Origin: Rhizobium vallis
GTDB taxonomy: Bacteria; Pseudomonadota; Alphaproteobacteria; Rhizobiales; Rhizobiaceae
NCBI RefSeq assembly: GCF_003985155.1
Contig: NZ_ML133686.1
Span: 528,001-592,000 of the forward strand
Direction: 5' to 3'
Length of the DNA: 64,000 nucleotides
In this document: positions 1-8,539 of the stretch, one piece after another
Layout of the letters: every line of letters begins with the position of its first letter
How positions within the stretch are numbered: the stretch's first letter is position 1
Notes under the pieces: model-generated
The model's database searches: none
What the model was told of the DNA's origin: nothing
Seen by the model: the letters and a program-made list of their open reading frames with translations, nothing else
Position numbers and translations under genes: made by a program

Positions 1-911
1 TCCGGGCATCCATAAAGCTCGGTCCTGATATCTTCCCGCGCGGCTGAAATCACGCCCAATCGAGACTGGCATGCTTCGAGCAATGCGCTCGTCAGCGCGC
101 GATCGTGGCTGAAGTCGCAGCCGAAGCCTTCAGCCGGCAGAGGCGCAAACGGGGCTCTGCTTGCGTCTTCCATGATGTGGCACCAGTAGATCGGCAGCGC
201 GTGCGGCGCCGGGATCTGCCAGACGCCCACGACAAAACCTGCATTGGATAGTCGCCGCATGATTTCTCCGGCGCTTCCCGAGTGAACCGACCGGCTGTCG
301 ATCTGAAAGCGATCAAAGAAATGGGGGGTCTTCATTGCCGTGCATCGAGCCTGCCGCTCCAGAATCTCCAGGCACGCATGTCTTGCCGCGCTTTGAAGGC
401 TCGTGCCGGCTGCCAGGCCCGTTGTGTCTCTGGGCATCCAATGTGGATGAGGCGAGGGGATGGTGTAGGCGGTATCCACAAGGGCAAGCGGAACTGAAAT
501 TTCCTGACCTGAAAAGAGATCCAACCCGCCAATCCAGAAAAGCGTCTCATCGCCCCGCCCGACGCCAAGGTGCGACCAGTATTTCTGTTCGTTCATTTCG
601 CGGAAGGCCGCTCTGAAGACGCGGTCCGGAGGGATCCGCTCCGAGGCCCATCCCTCCAGGGATTCCATCAGGCCCGATATCGCCGCGAGCGGAAAAGTCA
701 AACCTTTCCCTTGGCTGACCACGACGGAAAGGGACCGCGGCCGCACCGCCTGGACGACGGGAATCCCGATCCAGTCGAGTTGCGTGACCGAACCCAGCCT
801 CGTGATCCCGTATTCCTGCTTATGCGCGAGGATGCGCCGCACGGTCTGCCAGGGATCAGGGGGCGAGGGGGGAAGGGTATCGAAGATATTGTCGAGCATC
901 CCTTCGTCCAT
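1..911 (-). CDS. YcaO-family cyclodehydratase/thioamidation-type protein (3' end outside window)
   Basis: A 303-codon frame stays open from an ATG at 911 to the window edge, so the C-terminus is missing. The start has a strong GAGGAGG site and lies 18 bases after the stop of the cyclase gene, so the two are probably one operon. YcaO hallmarks are visible: SQGKG at 66-70, an S79-x3-E83/E86 cluster, LEILER at 181-186 and EACQSRL...AREDI at 279-294, which supply the ATP/Mg-binding acidic residues and the QSR/RED block. The family phosphorylates backbone amides to make azolines or thioamides in peptides, or acts in protein modification. The QSRL/RED pattern resembles the TfuA-partnered branch, but the partner would lie off the edge. 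No precursor peptide is visible. The family call is firm and the substrate is unknown. Confidence 0.85.
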   Translation of the reverse strand, partial: MDEGMLDNIFDTLPPSPPDPWQTVRRILAHKQEYGITRLGSVTQLDWIGIPVVQAVRPRSLSVVVSQGKGLTFPLAAISGLMESLEGWASERIPPDRVFRAAFREMNEQKYWSHLGVGRGDETLFWIGGLDLFSGQEISVPLALVDTAYTIPSPHPHWMPRDTTGLAAGTSLQSAARHACLEILERQARCTAMKTPHFFDRFQIDSRSVHSGSAGEIMRRLSNAGFVVGVWQIPAPHALPIYWCHIMEDASRAPFAPLPAEGFGCDFSHDRALTSALLEACQSRLGVISAAREDIRTELYGCP

Positions 912-929
912 CCGATCCTCCTCTTGGGG

Positions 930-3920
930 CTAGAACCTTGGCAATCCGTCCAAGGCGCGCTTTGCTCTTTCCGTGAGCCAGGCAGCTTTTTGCGCTTCTG
1001 CAATCTGGATGGCTTTCGTCAGGTCTCTTTTTATCGATGAGGGAGTGTCGTTCAGATCACGTCTCAGTTTTGCGCTGAGGCGATAGAGTTCGGCGAGCCA
1101 GAACGACTGGCCGCTGCTGCGACCAACATTGATCGCATTGTGAACGGTTGCGAGCGCTTCCGCAGGTTTTCCGAGCCGCTGCAGCACCTGCGCATGCATG
1201 TCACTGTGTATGGAAAAATTGTCGTCGGTGCCCAATTGCTGCTGGAGCAGGAGGCCGCCCTGAAAGCGCTCTTCGCCGCGTTTTGCGGATGACGTCATCA
1301 GCTCCGCCCAGCCGCAGTACATGTTGGCACGCGCCTGGCTTGCGGCGAGACCGTGCCGCTTGGCAAGCGACAGCATCTGTTCGCCGAGCGCATGGACATC
1401 GTCATATCTGTCTTGGCAGCGACGAAGGACGATTGCGTAATAAAGCGAATGAACCATGCTGCCGGCGTGATCAGTTGAGGTTGCCCATTCCAGGCATTGT
1501 TTGATCGCATCTTCACTGGCGTCGGGATCATTCAGAAGCAGGTAGGAGAGGGCGCTTTCACCCAACCCGCATACCTTGGCATCATGTCCACCGAAGAAGG
1601 CTCGATTTCTCACGGCTCTTTCGGGATCGTAGAGATCGAGGCCTTTGGCGACGCAATCGAGACAAAAATCGTGCTCCCCGGCATGAAAGCTCGTCGCCCA
1701 TCCGCAATGATAGGACTGAAGTCTCGTCTCCTGATCCTCGACGGCTTGCATGTCCCCCACGAGAATTCGCGCGCGTGATTGTTGCGTCAGAATGTTGGGC
1801 GCCGTGAACCACCATCCCCAGTAGACCGGGAAATGTTTTACCCGAACTGTCGATGATTGTTTCCTCAGAAAATGCATCGCGCGGGAATAGACCCGCCGTG
1901 CGCTCTCCGAGCCCTCTCCGTCAAGCGCGGCCGCCACGACGCCTTGAAGTTCGAACAAGCCGAGTGCGAGCTCGGTGCGATCGGGATGGCGCCGCGAAAC
2001 GCTGTTGACCTCCCGCGCACAGAGTTCAAGTGACACGTTTGCCTCGTGCATTGCCGAGCGAAGAACGCTTGCTTCCGCCGCCGCCAAGGCAAACTTGGCC
2101 GCGGCATCGTGCAGGCCCGCTTCGGCACACTGCCAGGCGGCGATCGCAGCTGGCAAGCTGGGCTTCCCTTCTCCGATCAACAGATCCGCGATGCGCCTGT
2201 GTATGCGACGCCTGTCGCTCTTGAGAAGGCTGCTGTAGGCAGCTTCCTGGGCCAGCACGTGCCGGAACTGGAATGAGCCGGGGGCGACGGAAGAACGCTC
2301 GATGATGCCTTGAGAAAGAAGCTGCTCAATGGCAACGTCAACGCTCTGCCGGCTGACGCCTTCGAGAAGGTAGGTGAGCAGTGAGATGCTGAATTCGCGG
2401 CCGATGACGCTCGCAAATTGCGCCATCCGTCGGGCGGGACCGGTCGCGGCGAGCCTGGCGGAAAGGAGATCATTGAGCGAAGTGACGCCGCCTTCCAGCA
2501 GCAACCCTTTCCATTCGGATAAGGCGTTGCCCAAAGGTTGCCTCGTCAGGAAGAAGGTCGCCAGTTCTTCCGCATAGAGCGGCATGCCATCGCATTGATC
2601 CAGTATGAAATCCGAGAGGCCGGACGGAGGGCGTTCCCCCCAGATCGAGGCGACGAGATCCCGAACCGCGGCGGAGGCTAGCCCTGACAATTCTATCTCC
2701 GTGGCAACGGCCAGGGATCGCCTGATTCTCGACGTCTGAATCACAAGGATCGGAAGCTTGCCGGCTTGCAATCCGAGCAGATCCATCAACTCCAAGGTCA
2801 TGCCGTCGGCCCAATGAACATCCTCGAAGACGAGGAGCGTCGGAACAGCAGTCGCTTTGCATGTCAGGATGTCAGCAGCCGCTTCGACGACCTTCCGCCT
2901 GAACGCGCGCCCGGACAAATCCGGCACCCGAATATTGCGAGATGTTGCCGAGGATCGGTCGGCAGTAAATGCGAGAATTGTGTCGATTGCATCAACCTCT
3001 ACATCTCGGCCGGATGCCCGAAGAGCCTGCGCAAAAGCGCCATTGTCGCCATCGTTTAGAACCGAAGGCTCGGCGACAAGCCTCTCCAGAAACGCAACAA
3101 ACGGATGCAGAGGCTGGCTCTCCATGCGCCTGCCGCACTGGAAGACCAAGGTCTCATGCGCCGTTCGCCGTAGGTTTCGGGCGAATTCGCCAACCAGCCG
3201 GGATTTGCCGATGCCTGCCTCTCCAACGAGGGCGATCGAACTCCCCTTACCGTCGAGAGCCGAATTCCAGGCACTGGAAAGAGCCGCAAGCTCTCTTTCC
3301 CTGCCTCTGATTGGCTTCTCCCGCTCATGGGATGGCGATAGCTCGGACGTTGATTGATCACGTTCTTGCGGGCGCCAGAGCGCAATCGGATCTTCAAAAC
3401 CTTTGAGCCTGGCTTCTCGAAGCAGGCTGTAGTCGAATTTGTGCCGCGTGAGCTGAACGGTGGAATCTGCGACAAGGACGGAATTCGGCTCGGCCTCTGC
3501 TTGCAGGCGAGCCGCCAGAACAGGTGCCGTGCCAACAATCTCATCACCTTCGGTGGAGAATACGACGAGACTGGTGGCAACCCCAATCCGCAGCTTGAAA
3601 CGCATCCGCGCTTTGGCTTTCGTCCTGGCTGCAATGCGCACGAGTTCGAGGGAAGCCCGCACGGCACTTTCAGCGGCATCTTCGGACTGGTCGGGATATC
3701 CGAAGAAACAGCATCCGCCGTCTCCGAGCCGCTGATGAAGAAATCCTCCATGTTCTTTTATGACAGCTTCGGCACTCTGGTGCAGCGCTGACACGGATCG
3801 GAAGAATTGCTCCGGGTCGCTTCGCAGTAAGAGCTCCGTCGAGCCCACGATGTCATAGAAAAGGGCAGTGACCTGTCGCCGCTCTCCAGTGAAACGAAAT
3901 CGTGCGTCGAGGGTTTTCAT
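930..3920 (-). CDS. Class III nucleotidyl cyclase - AAA ATPase - TPR-like signalling protein
   Basis: This 996-residue protein starts with a class III adenylate/guanylate cyclase homology domain (about 10-165). It has the metal-binding aspartates in FYDIVGST (D23) and LGDGG (D67). A STAND/AAA_16-type ATPase follows, with Walker A GEAGIGKS at 233-240 and a Walker B-like VFEDVHWAD. The rest is a helical, TPR-like C-terminal half. Proteins of this layout are common in rhizobia and are thought to couple an ATP-dependent switch to cyclic nucleotide synthesis or to protein partners. The final GG of GDGG departs from the common GD(A/G)hhA pattern, so catalytic competence is uncertain. It is followed after 18 bases by the YcaO gene. 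The ATG at 3920 fits the start of the cyclase domain. Confidence 0.85.
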   Translation of the reverse strand: MKTLDARFRFTGERRQVTALFYDIVGSTELLLRSDPEQFFRSVSALHQSAEAVIKEHGGFLHQRLGDGGCCFFGYPDQSEDAAESAVRASLELVRIAARTKAKARMRFKLRIGVATSLVVFSTEGDEIVGTAPVLAARLQAEAEPNSVLVADSTVQLTRHKFDYSLLREARLKGFEDPIALWRPQERDQSTSELSPSHEREKPIRGRERELAALSSAWNSALDGKGSSIALVGEAGIGKSRLVGEFARNLRRTAHETLVFQCGRRMESQPLHPFVAFLERLVAEPSVLNDGDNGAFAQALRASGRDVEVDAIDTILAFTADRSSATSRNIRVPDLSGRAFRRKVVEAAADILTCKATAVPTLLVFEDVHWADGMTLELMDLLGLQAGKLPILVIQTSRIRRSLAVATEIELSGLASAAVRDLVASIWGERPPSGLSDFILDQCDGMPLYAEELATFFLTRQPLGNALSEWKGLLLEGGVTSLNDLLSARLAATGPARRMAQFASVIGREFSISLLTYLLEGVSRQSVDVAIEQLLSQGIIERSSVAPGSFQFRHVLAQEAAYSSLLKSDRRRIHRRIADLLIGEGKPSLPAAIAAWQCAEAGLHDAAAKFALAAAEASVLRSAMHEANVSLELCAREVNSVSRRHPDRTELALGLFELQGVVAAALDGEGSESARRVYSRAMHFLRKQSSTVRVKHFPVYWGWWFTAPNILTQQSRARILVGDMQAVEDQETRLQSYHCGWATSFHAGEHDFCLDCVAKGLDLYDPERAVRNRAFFGGHDAKVCGLGESALSYLLLNDPDASEDAIKQCLEWATSTDHAGSMVHSLYYAIVLRRCQDRYDDVHALGEQMLSLAKRHGLAASQARANMYCGWAELMTSSAKRGEERFQGGLLLQQQLGTDDNFSIHSDMHAQVLQRLGKPAEALATVHNAINVGRSSGQSFWLAELYRLSAKLRRDLNDTPSSIKRDLTKAIQIAEAQKAAWLTERAKRALDGLPRF

Positions 3921-4088
3921 AATGGGTCGCCCAACACCACAGAAGCCTTGGCAAGGACATCCGATTTATAGCATTGATGCAAGCTTTTCGTGCGCTGATG
4001 CTAATATAAGCCTGCTGCATCATGCATCGCCTGATAGTGAACTATACTATCCCCCTCGATCTACGCGCAGGCCACGACCGCATCGCTT

Positions 4089-4160
4089 CGGGCCGGGTTG
4101 ATCCGGGTGACGCGCGGCTATGTGGAATATCAGTTTCCCAACGATGCGCGGCTGACGAAC
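4089..4160 (+). pseudogene. Fragment of an ArsR-like sugar-responsive regulator sensory domain
   Basis: Twenty-four codons in this frame match residues 149-172 of the regulator encoded at 32900-33826: 14 of 24 residues are identical, with the core GYVEY.FPN.A conserved. No start, HTH or downstream domain remains, so this is a relic of a paralogous gene rather than a functional CDS. The match was found by eye between two places in this window. Confidence 0.55.
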
Positions 4161-4174
4161 AGCCACCCACGGCG

Positions 4175-4281
4175 ACTGGCTGCCCGAATGGGCGCGCACG
4201 AGCCGCAAAGTGCGGGTGGCCGACCTTCTCTCCCGGGTGACGTGTCGAAAGGCCTCGCGCTGGCAACGACCGCGGGGCTTT
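4175..4281 (+). repeat. Degenerate repeat, copy A (partner at 6609-6716)
   Basis: This segment, beginning GACTGGCTGCCCGAATGG and ending near CAACGACCGCGGGGCTTT, aligns with 6609-6716 on the same strand. There are many substitutions and small indels. Read as protein, both copies give a DWL.EWAR(T).RKV start and a QRPR.F end, but copy B has a stop and a frame change in the middle. Both look like C-terminal remnants of one unidentified protein family. Confidence 0.5.
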
Positions 4282-4389
4282 AGCCGCCGGAGATTACCAG
4301 CCATGAGCGACCGGCCTATCGCCGTGGCGGCCCTTTTCACCACGGCGGCGAGCGCCAACCTTTGAGCGCCAGATGGCCTTCAGCCTCAA

Positions 4390-4824
4390 TCAGCCAAAGA
4401 ACGCGCGAAGCTGAGCGAAGAACCCGTCTGGTTTGTAATTTGCCATTTTTCGCAAGCGGCGAGCGATGACTGCCGCGCTGACGCTTTCACCGAAATGGCA
4501 GAAGCAGACAAGATCATGCAATTGCTCGTCGCTGAATTCGAAGAACCGTTTGGCCTCTCCATAGCTGTCATTTTCCATTCCTGCCGCCCGCAGAATGGGA
4601 TCAGCGAATGCAACGGAGATCGGGGTGTCGTCATCGCGCAGAGCAAGCCGATCTGCAATCGACTTATATTCGGTTTCGTGAAGCGTCCTAAGAAACGGTC
4701 GGGGGCTGCGTTCGAGACTTTCGGCCCACCGTTCAAGCCGTTCGCGCCGCGTCATCTCAAGGCGCTTGCAGGTCGTGCTGACCTTAGCAATGGTTTTCAA
4801 TTGATCGAGTGCGTACTGTTCCAT
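4390..4824 (-). CDS. Hypothetical protein (144 aa)
   Basis: I do not recognise a family. The start at 4824 has a good GGAGG site 8 bases upstream, which supports real translation. The protein is soluble, with no signal or membrane segment. It has an Arg-rich N-terminal third containing the helix TRRERLERWAESLER, a central acidic stretch (LALRDDD) and a helical C-terminus ending RLRKMANYKPDGFFAQLRAFFG. It stands alone between decayed sequence and a divergently oriented diguanylate cyclase gene. Its codon use resembles the genome average. Confidence 0.6.
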   Translation of the reverse strand: MEQYALDQLKTIAKVSTTCKRLEMTRRERLERWAESLERSPRPFLRTLHETEYKSIADRLALRDDDTPISVAFADPILRAAGMENDSYGEAKRFFEFSDEQLHDLVCFCHFGESVSAAVIARRLRKMANYKPDGFFAQLRAFFG

Positions 4825-4994
4825 CTCGGCCTCCTATCCCCGGAAAAATAGATGGTCCGCTCCCAAAAACAGCGTGGCTCAGGTGGCTGCCGATGTCCAA
4901 TCACGATTGGGAACGGCGTCCCGTTGACGTTTCCGTAATCACTGGAGACGCCTTTACTTGCCGACTGGCTCTTTTCTCATAGGATTTCTGCGCC

Positions 4995-5924
4995 ATGTCA
5001 TGCCAAGGCAACCAGACAAGGTTCGGTATGGACGAGATATTCGAACAGCTTCTGCACCTTTCTGCACGCACCGAGACGCTCATCGCCGTTTACGATAGCA
5101 ATGACCGGCTGCAATACGCCAACAGCACCTTTCGTTCGGTCTATTTCATCGAGCCGGATGAAACTCCGCTCTGGCCGGATCTCATGCGGCGCAATTTTGA
5201 GCTACGGCGGGGCACGGTCATTCGGACGAGCAATTTCGAGGAGTGGCTGCGATCGACACAGTCTCGCCGCGGCAAGATCGGCTATCGAGCCTTCGAGACG
5301 GACCTGTGGGATGGCCGATGGCTTTGGATGACCGAGGCAGTGCAGACGAACGGTTGGATGTTGTGCATTGCGAGCGACATCACCGGTTTGCGAGCGCATG
5401 GCAGGACTGTCCGGCAAGATCGCGACCAGGCGATCAAAGCGTCATACACCGATGAACTCACGGGTGTCGCCAACCGCCGCTTTGTGATGGCCCGCGTTGA
5501 TGACATGCTGGCAGCGGCCCAGCATGGAAACGAGGGGTGCCTTGCGGTGTTCGACATCGACAATTTCAAACACATCAACGATCGGCTCGGCCACCACGCC
5601 GGCGATCTCGTCCTGCGCGATTTTGCGCATCGCATTCATCAGAATGTTCGCCGCAACGATTGTTTCGGGCGGGTCGGCGGAGAAGAGTTCCTTCTCGTGA
5701 TGCCGGCAACCGGGCCGGAAGACGCCATTGCCATGGTCGAGCGCATGCTGACGGTGATCCGGTTCTCCCGGCCTCTGCCGGAATCTCCCGACTTCAGCTA
5801 CACCTGCTCCGCCGGCATCGCCGCCTGTATCCCGTCCGACAGCGCGTCGGACCTCTATCGACGCGCCGATCAGGCACTCTATGCTGCCAAGCTAAGCGGC
5901 CGGGACAGGGTGCGCGCAGCGTAG
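4995..5924 (+). CDS. PAS-GGDEF diguanylate cyclase
   Basis: This predicted cytoplasmic protein of 309 residues would make cyclic di-GMP from two GTP. The N-terminal half (about 15-135) is a PAS-like sensor, with the YDSNDRLQYANSTFRSVYF pattern. The C-terminal half is a complete GGDEF domain: DELTGVANRR, DIDNFKHINDRLGHHAGD, and the active-site loop GGEEF at 228-232, which is an accepted functional variant. I see no obvious RxxD inhibitory site immediately before the GGEEF. The start is uncertain: ATG 4995 has no clear ribosome site, while the in-frame ATG at 5028 is preceded by AAGG. The gene is monocistronic. Confidence 0.85.
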   Translation: MSCQGNQTRFGMDEIFEQLLHLSARTETLIAVYDSNDRLQYANSTFRSVYFIEPDETPLWPDLMRRNFELRRGTVIRTSNFEEWLRSTQSRRGKIGYRAFETDLWDGRWLWMTEAVQTNGWMLCIASDITGLRAHGRTVRQDRDQAIKASYTDELTGVANRRFVMARVDDMLAAAQHGNEGCLAVFDIDNFKHINDRLGHHAGDLVLRDFAHRIHQNVRRNDCFGRVGGEEFLLVMPATGPEDAIAMVERMLTVIRFSRPLPESPDFSYTCSAGIAACIPSDSASDLYRRADQALYAAKLSGRDRVRAA

Positions 5925-6062
5925 GGGCCCAGACTATATGGTTGAACCCCAATTTGGTGTGCCGCTGCTCAGAGCAGCACTTTGTCGTGGGCCGCAGTCA
6001 TGGCGGACGGCGACCCGGGCCTGTTTGCTGAGGTAGGAACCAATGTGATTGGGCGCGATGCC

Positions 6063-6368
6063 TCAGATTCCAGACCCGTGGAGCTCCTGGTCATCGTCGC
6101 CTTCCCAAGGTGAGGGCATCGAGATGCGATTGCGGTTGGCCGAGGGCATCGGCATCCAACACTTCAATTCCGGCTCCGCATATTCGATGATGTGCCCTGG
6201 CGAGGAATCAGAGGCGCGCCAGCCTTCTCCTGCGAACTGATCGCCATTCGACCAATAGGCGAGATCAACTTCCGCCGGCCCCTGCTCGGACTGGCGAATC
6301 GTGACGAGGATCCGACTACCGTCTTTCGGAGCGTTTGCCATGTGGCGCCAGCGATCTGGCTCGTCCAT
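6063..6368 (-). CDS. Hypothetical 101-aa protein of the WR-APKDG type
   Basis: The frame remains open far upstream, but the ATG at 6368 has a GGAGG site and begins the part with natural composition, so I chose it. The upstream extension would be antisense to decayed sequence. The product begins MDEPDRWRHMANAPKDGSRI, a pattern seen in many small phage- and rhizobium-associated proteins of unknown role. It contains several Trp residues (WSNGDQFAGEGWRASD) and has no signal peptide or membrane segment. Function is unknown. The convergent neighbour is the diguanylate cyclase gene. Confidence 0.55.
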   Translation of the reverse strand: MDEPDRWRHMANAPKDGSRILVTIRQSEQGPAEVDLAYWSNGDQFAGEGWRASDSSPGHIIEYAEPELKCWMPMPSANRNRISMPSPWEGDDDQELHGSGI

Positions 6369-6811
6369 CGTCTTTTCTCCTCCCTCGCTGCAGGTTGCGA
6401 GTGTCGCCTTGCCGGCGAAAGCGGTCAACTCAAACTTTGTGAGAACCGTGCTCGCCGATGCCTCCGGCATCCAGCCGACCTTCATCGGCGACCTGCCGCC
6501 GCAGCTGACCGCGAGCACATCTACCACGCCGCGACGATGGACCGCATACGGCGGCCGACCTCGACCTCGGCCAGATCGGGTCGCTGGTCGACGATCTGCT
6601 CGCCACAGATTGGCTGCTCGAATGGGCGCGCACAGCTCGCAAGGTACAGGCCGCTTGACATGCTCTGCCGGGTGAGGCGTCAGGGAGCTCTGCGGCGGCA
6701 ACGACCGCGAAGCTTTTGTGTGAGAATCGGCTAATTTGCGAATAAGGGAAGGCCAGTAGATATTGAAACTGTAGCGTGGGCACCGATTTGGCTTCCAACA
6801 TCGAGGATGTA
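6369..6811. other. Gene-poor stretch with decayed repeat upstream of the NTPase gene
   Basis: No intact gene is visible here. It holds the second copy of the degenerate repeat (6609-6716) and then about 90 AT-richer bases leading to the NTPase start. The promoter for the NTPase/HEPN pair should lie after 6716. No confident -35/-10 pair could be assigned by eye. Confidence 0.5.
6609..6716 (+). repeat. Degenerate repeat, copy B (partner at 4175-4281)
   Basis: It begins GATTGGCTGCTCGAATGGGC and matches copy A over roughly 108 bases with scattered substitutions and indels. One reading frame is interrupted by a TGA after RKVQAA and resumes in another frame (MLCRV...QRPRSF), so this copy is not translatable as a single domain. 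It sits directly against the AT-richer NTPase/HEPN island. Confidence 0.5.
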
Positions 6812-8533
6812 ATGTCGTTAGACCTTATCGAAAAAGAAATTCTTCGGTTCCTTGCAGACAGCGAACCGGAGGTCCTTTGCATTCGCGGCAAGTGGGGTGT
6901 CGGGAAGACTTACACCTGGGACAGTCTCCTAGGTAAGGCCGCCAACAACAATGTAGTAGCGTTGAAGAAATATGCCTATGTGACGCTCTTCGGCCTCAAC
7001 TCACTCGAAGATCTTCGGTTCTCGATTTTTGAGAACACAAATTCAGGCGCTGAACTCACCCAAGCCGCCACGATCGAATCCTTTAGCAGCATGATCCAGC
7101 AAGCCGCAGATGCCGGCCGGAGATCCAGAAATCTGATCGAGTTTGTGGCGTCAGCGTTCAATCGCAAGGGGATAACCGACGCATTGGCAAAAGTCGGCTT
7201 CCTCAATGTTCGTAAACAACTCATCTGTGTCGATGACCTTGAACGAGCAGGCAAAGGTCTTGAGGTTCGCGATGTGCTAGGCCTCATCTCATTTCTAAGG
7301 GCGAAACGAGATTGTAAGATCGTGCTCCTTCTTAACGACGAACAAATTGGTGAAAGCAAAGCTGAGTTCTGGAAGCAAGTAGAGAAGGTCGCAGATACTA
7401 TCCTGCATTTCAACCTGAGCCCGAGCGAGGCGTCTAATATCGCCTTTGGCACTCACCAGAGCGATATACGAACCATCGTTGAGCCGTTGCTACACATTCT
7501 GAATATTACGAACATCCGGATTATAAAGAAGATCCAGCTCGGAGCGGCCCGTTTGACTGAAATCCTGGCGGGCCAAGATGAGGATGTCGTGAAGCAAGCG
7601 CTCACCGCATTTGTTCTTAGCAAGTGGGCTGTGTTGGATCCGGACAATGCCCCACCAACCGCCTATATCCGCGGCTATAACGAATTTGCTGTTGCCCTAA
7701 GGGCGTCTAACAGCAAAGAGACGCCTGTCGATAAGTTTGCTGATCTACTCGCACTATATCCCTACAATTCGACTGATGAACTTGACGACGTGGTCATCGC
7801 TGGTGCTGAAGCCGGCTATTTCAATGAGACGCTTCTAAACCAGCGTGCCGCTTTAATTTCTGCGCGGAAGAAGAAAACTGAGGGCGGAGAGGAGTTCAGT
7901 CGTGTCTGGAAAGATATGTATCATGGATCTTTAGCGACAAGCGACGAAGACTTTTTGGAAGCGCTATTCAAAAGCGCCATGCAGGAAGCGGCCCTGATAA
8001 CCCCACTCAACATCAATAGTTCAATAAAGTTGCTACGTGAGTTCGGCCGGCCGGAACTGGCTGATAAACTTATCGATGCGTATATCGACGCAAAGTCGGA
8101 CGAAAATCTCGAATTCTTTGATCTTCGACATCATCATTTCAGCGGTGACGAGTCTGTAGACGATAACCTAAAGACCGCCTTTCAGGAGAAATTTGACAGC
8201 TTCGTCGATGACCGAAAGCCGCTAGACGTACTTAAGTCGATTGCGCAGCGCCAGGGTTGGTCAGAGGCTGACGTAGCTTTGTTGGCAAAACAGACATCAA
8301 GCGATTTTGAAACCATGTTTGAAGCTCTTCAAGGGAATGAGGTTCGGTGGGGTATCGAATCGGTAGGGTCAATCGGAAACAGTGGCAGGCCCGGCGCTGA
8401 AGCCATTCGGAAAGCATCGACCGATGCACTACGGCGGATAGCTCAAAAGTCGCCAATCCGGGCGCGCAAGATCGCTCGTTTCGGAATTTCTCTTGACGAG
8501 GCGATAGCGACCTCGGAACCAGATGGCAGCTAG
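6812..8533 (+). CDS. KAP-like P-loop NTPase, candidate defence-island ATPase
   Basis: A GTG at 6776 would give 585 residues, but I prefer the ATG at 6812 (573 aa) because GAGG lies 5 bases before it. Counting from 6776, Walker A GKWGVGKT is at 38-45, Walker B LICVDDLER at 149-157, and a sensor-like VLLLNDEQ near 183-190. This is the arrangement of KAP/STAND-like NTPases. The remaining 350 residues are helical, with no recognised effector domain and no membrane segment, although classical KAP proteins often carry one. The gene is visibly AT-richer than its neighbours, suggesting transfer. It ends 6 bases before a HEPN-like gene, implying one transcript and a shared function. An anti-phage or regulated-toxicity role is inference only. 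Confidence 0.7.
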   Translation: MSLDLIEKEILRFLADSEPEVLCIRGKWGVGKTYTWDSLLGKAANNNVVALKKYAYVTLFGLNSLEDLRFSIFENTNSGAELTQAATIESFSSMIQQAADAGRRSRNLIEFVASAFNRKGITDALAKVGFLNVRKQLICVDDLERAGKGLEVRDVLGLISFLRAKRDCKIVLLLNDEQIGESKAEFWKQVEKVADTILHFNLSPSEASNIAFGTHQSDIRTIVEPLLHILNITNIRIIKKIQLGAARLTEILAGQDEDVVKQALTAFVLSKWAVLDPDNAPPTAYIRGYNEFAVALRASNSKETPVDKFADLLALYPYNSTDELDDVVIAGAEAGYFNETLLNQRAALISARKKKTEGGEEFSRVWKDMYHGSLATSDEDFLEALFKSAMQEAALITPLNINSSIKLLREFGRPELADKLIDAYIDAKSDENLEFFDLRHHHFSGDESVDDNLKTAFQEKFDSFVDDRKPLDVLKSIAQRQGWSEADVALLAKQTSSDFETMFEALQGNEVRWGIESVGSIGNSGRPGAEAIRKASTDALRRIAQKSPIRARKIARFGISLDEAIATSEPDGS

Positions 8534-8539
8534 CAAGAC

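Larger units (their letters stand above)
3921..4389. other. Gene-poor stretch with decayed coding remnants
   Basis: No intact gene is visible between the cyclase start and the next hypothetical gene. The stretch contains a short remnant of a sugar-regulator-like protein (4089-4160). Directly after it is a segment repeated in degenerate form near 6.6 kb (about 4175-4281). The promoter of the cyclase gene must lie in the first hundred bases, but I cannot point to it with confidence. Confidence 0.6.
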
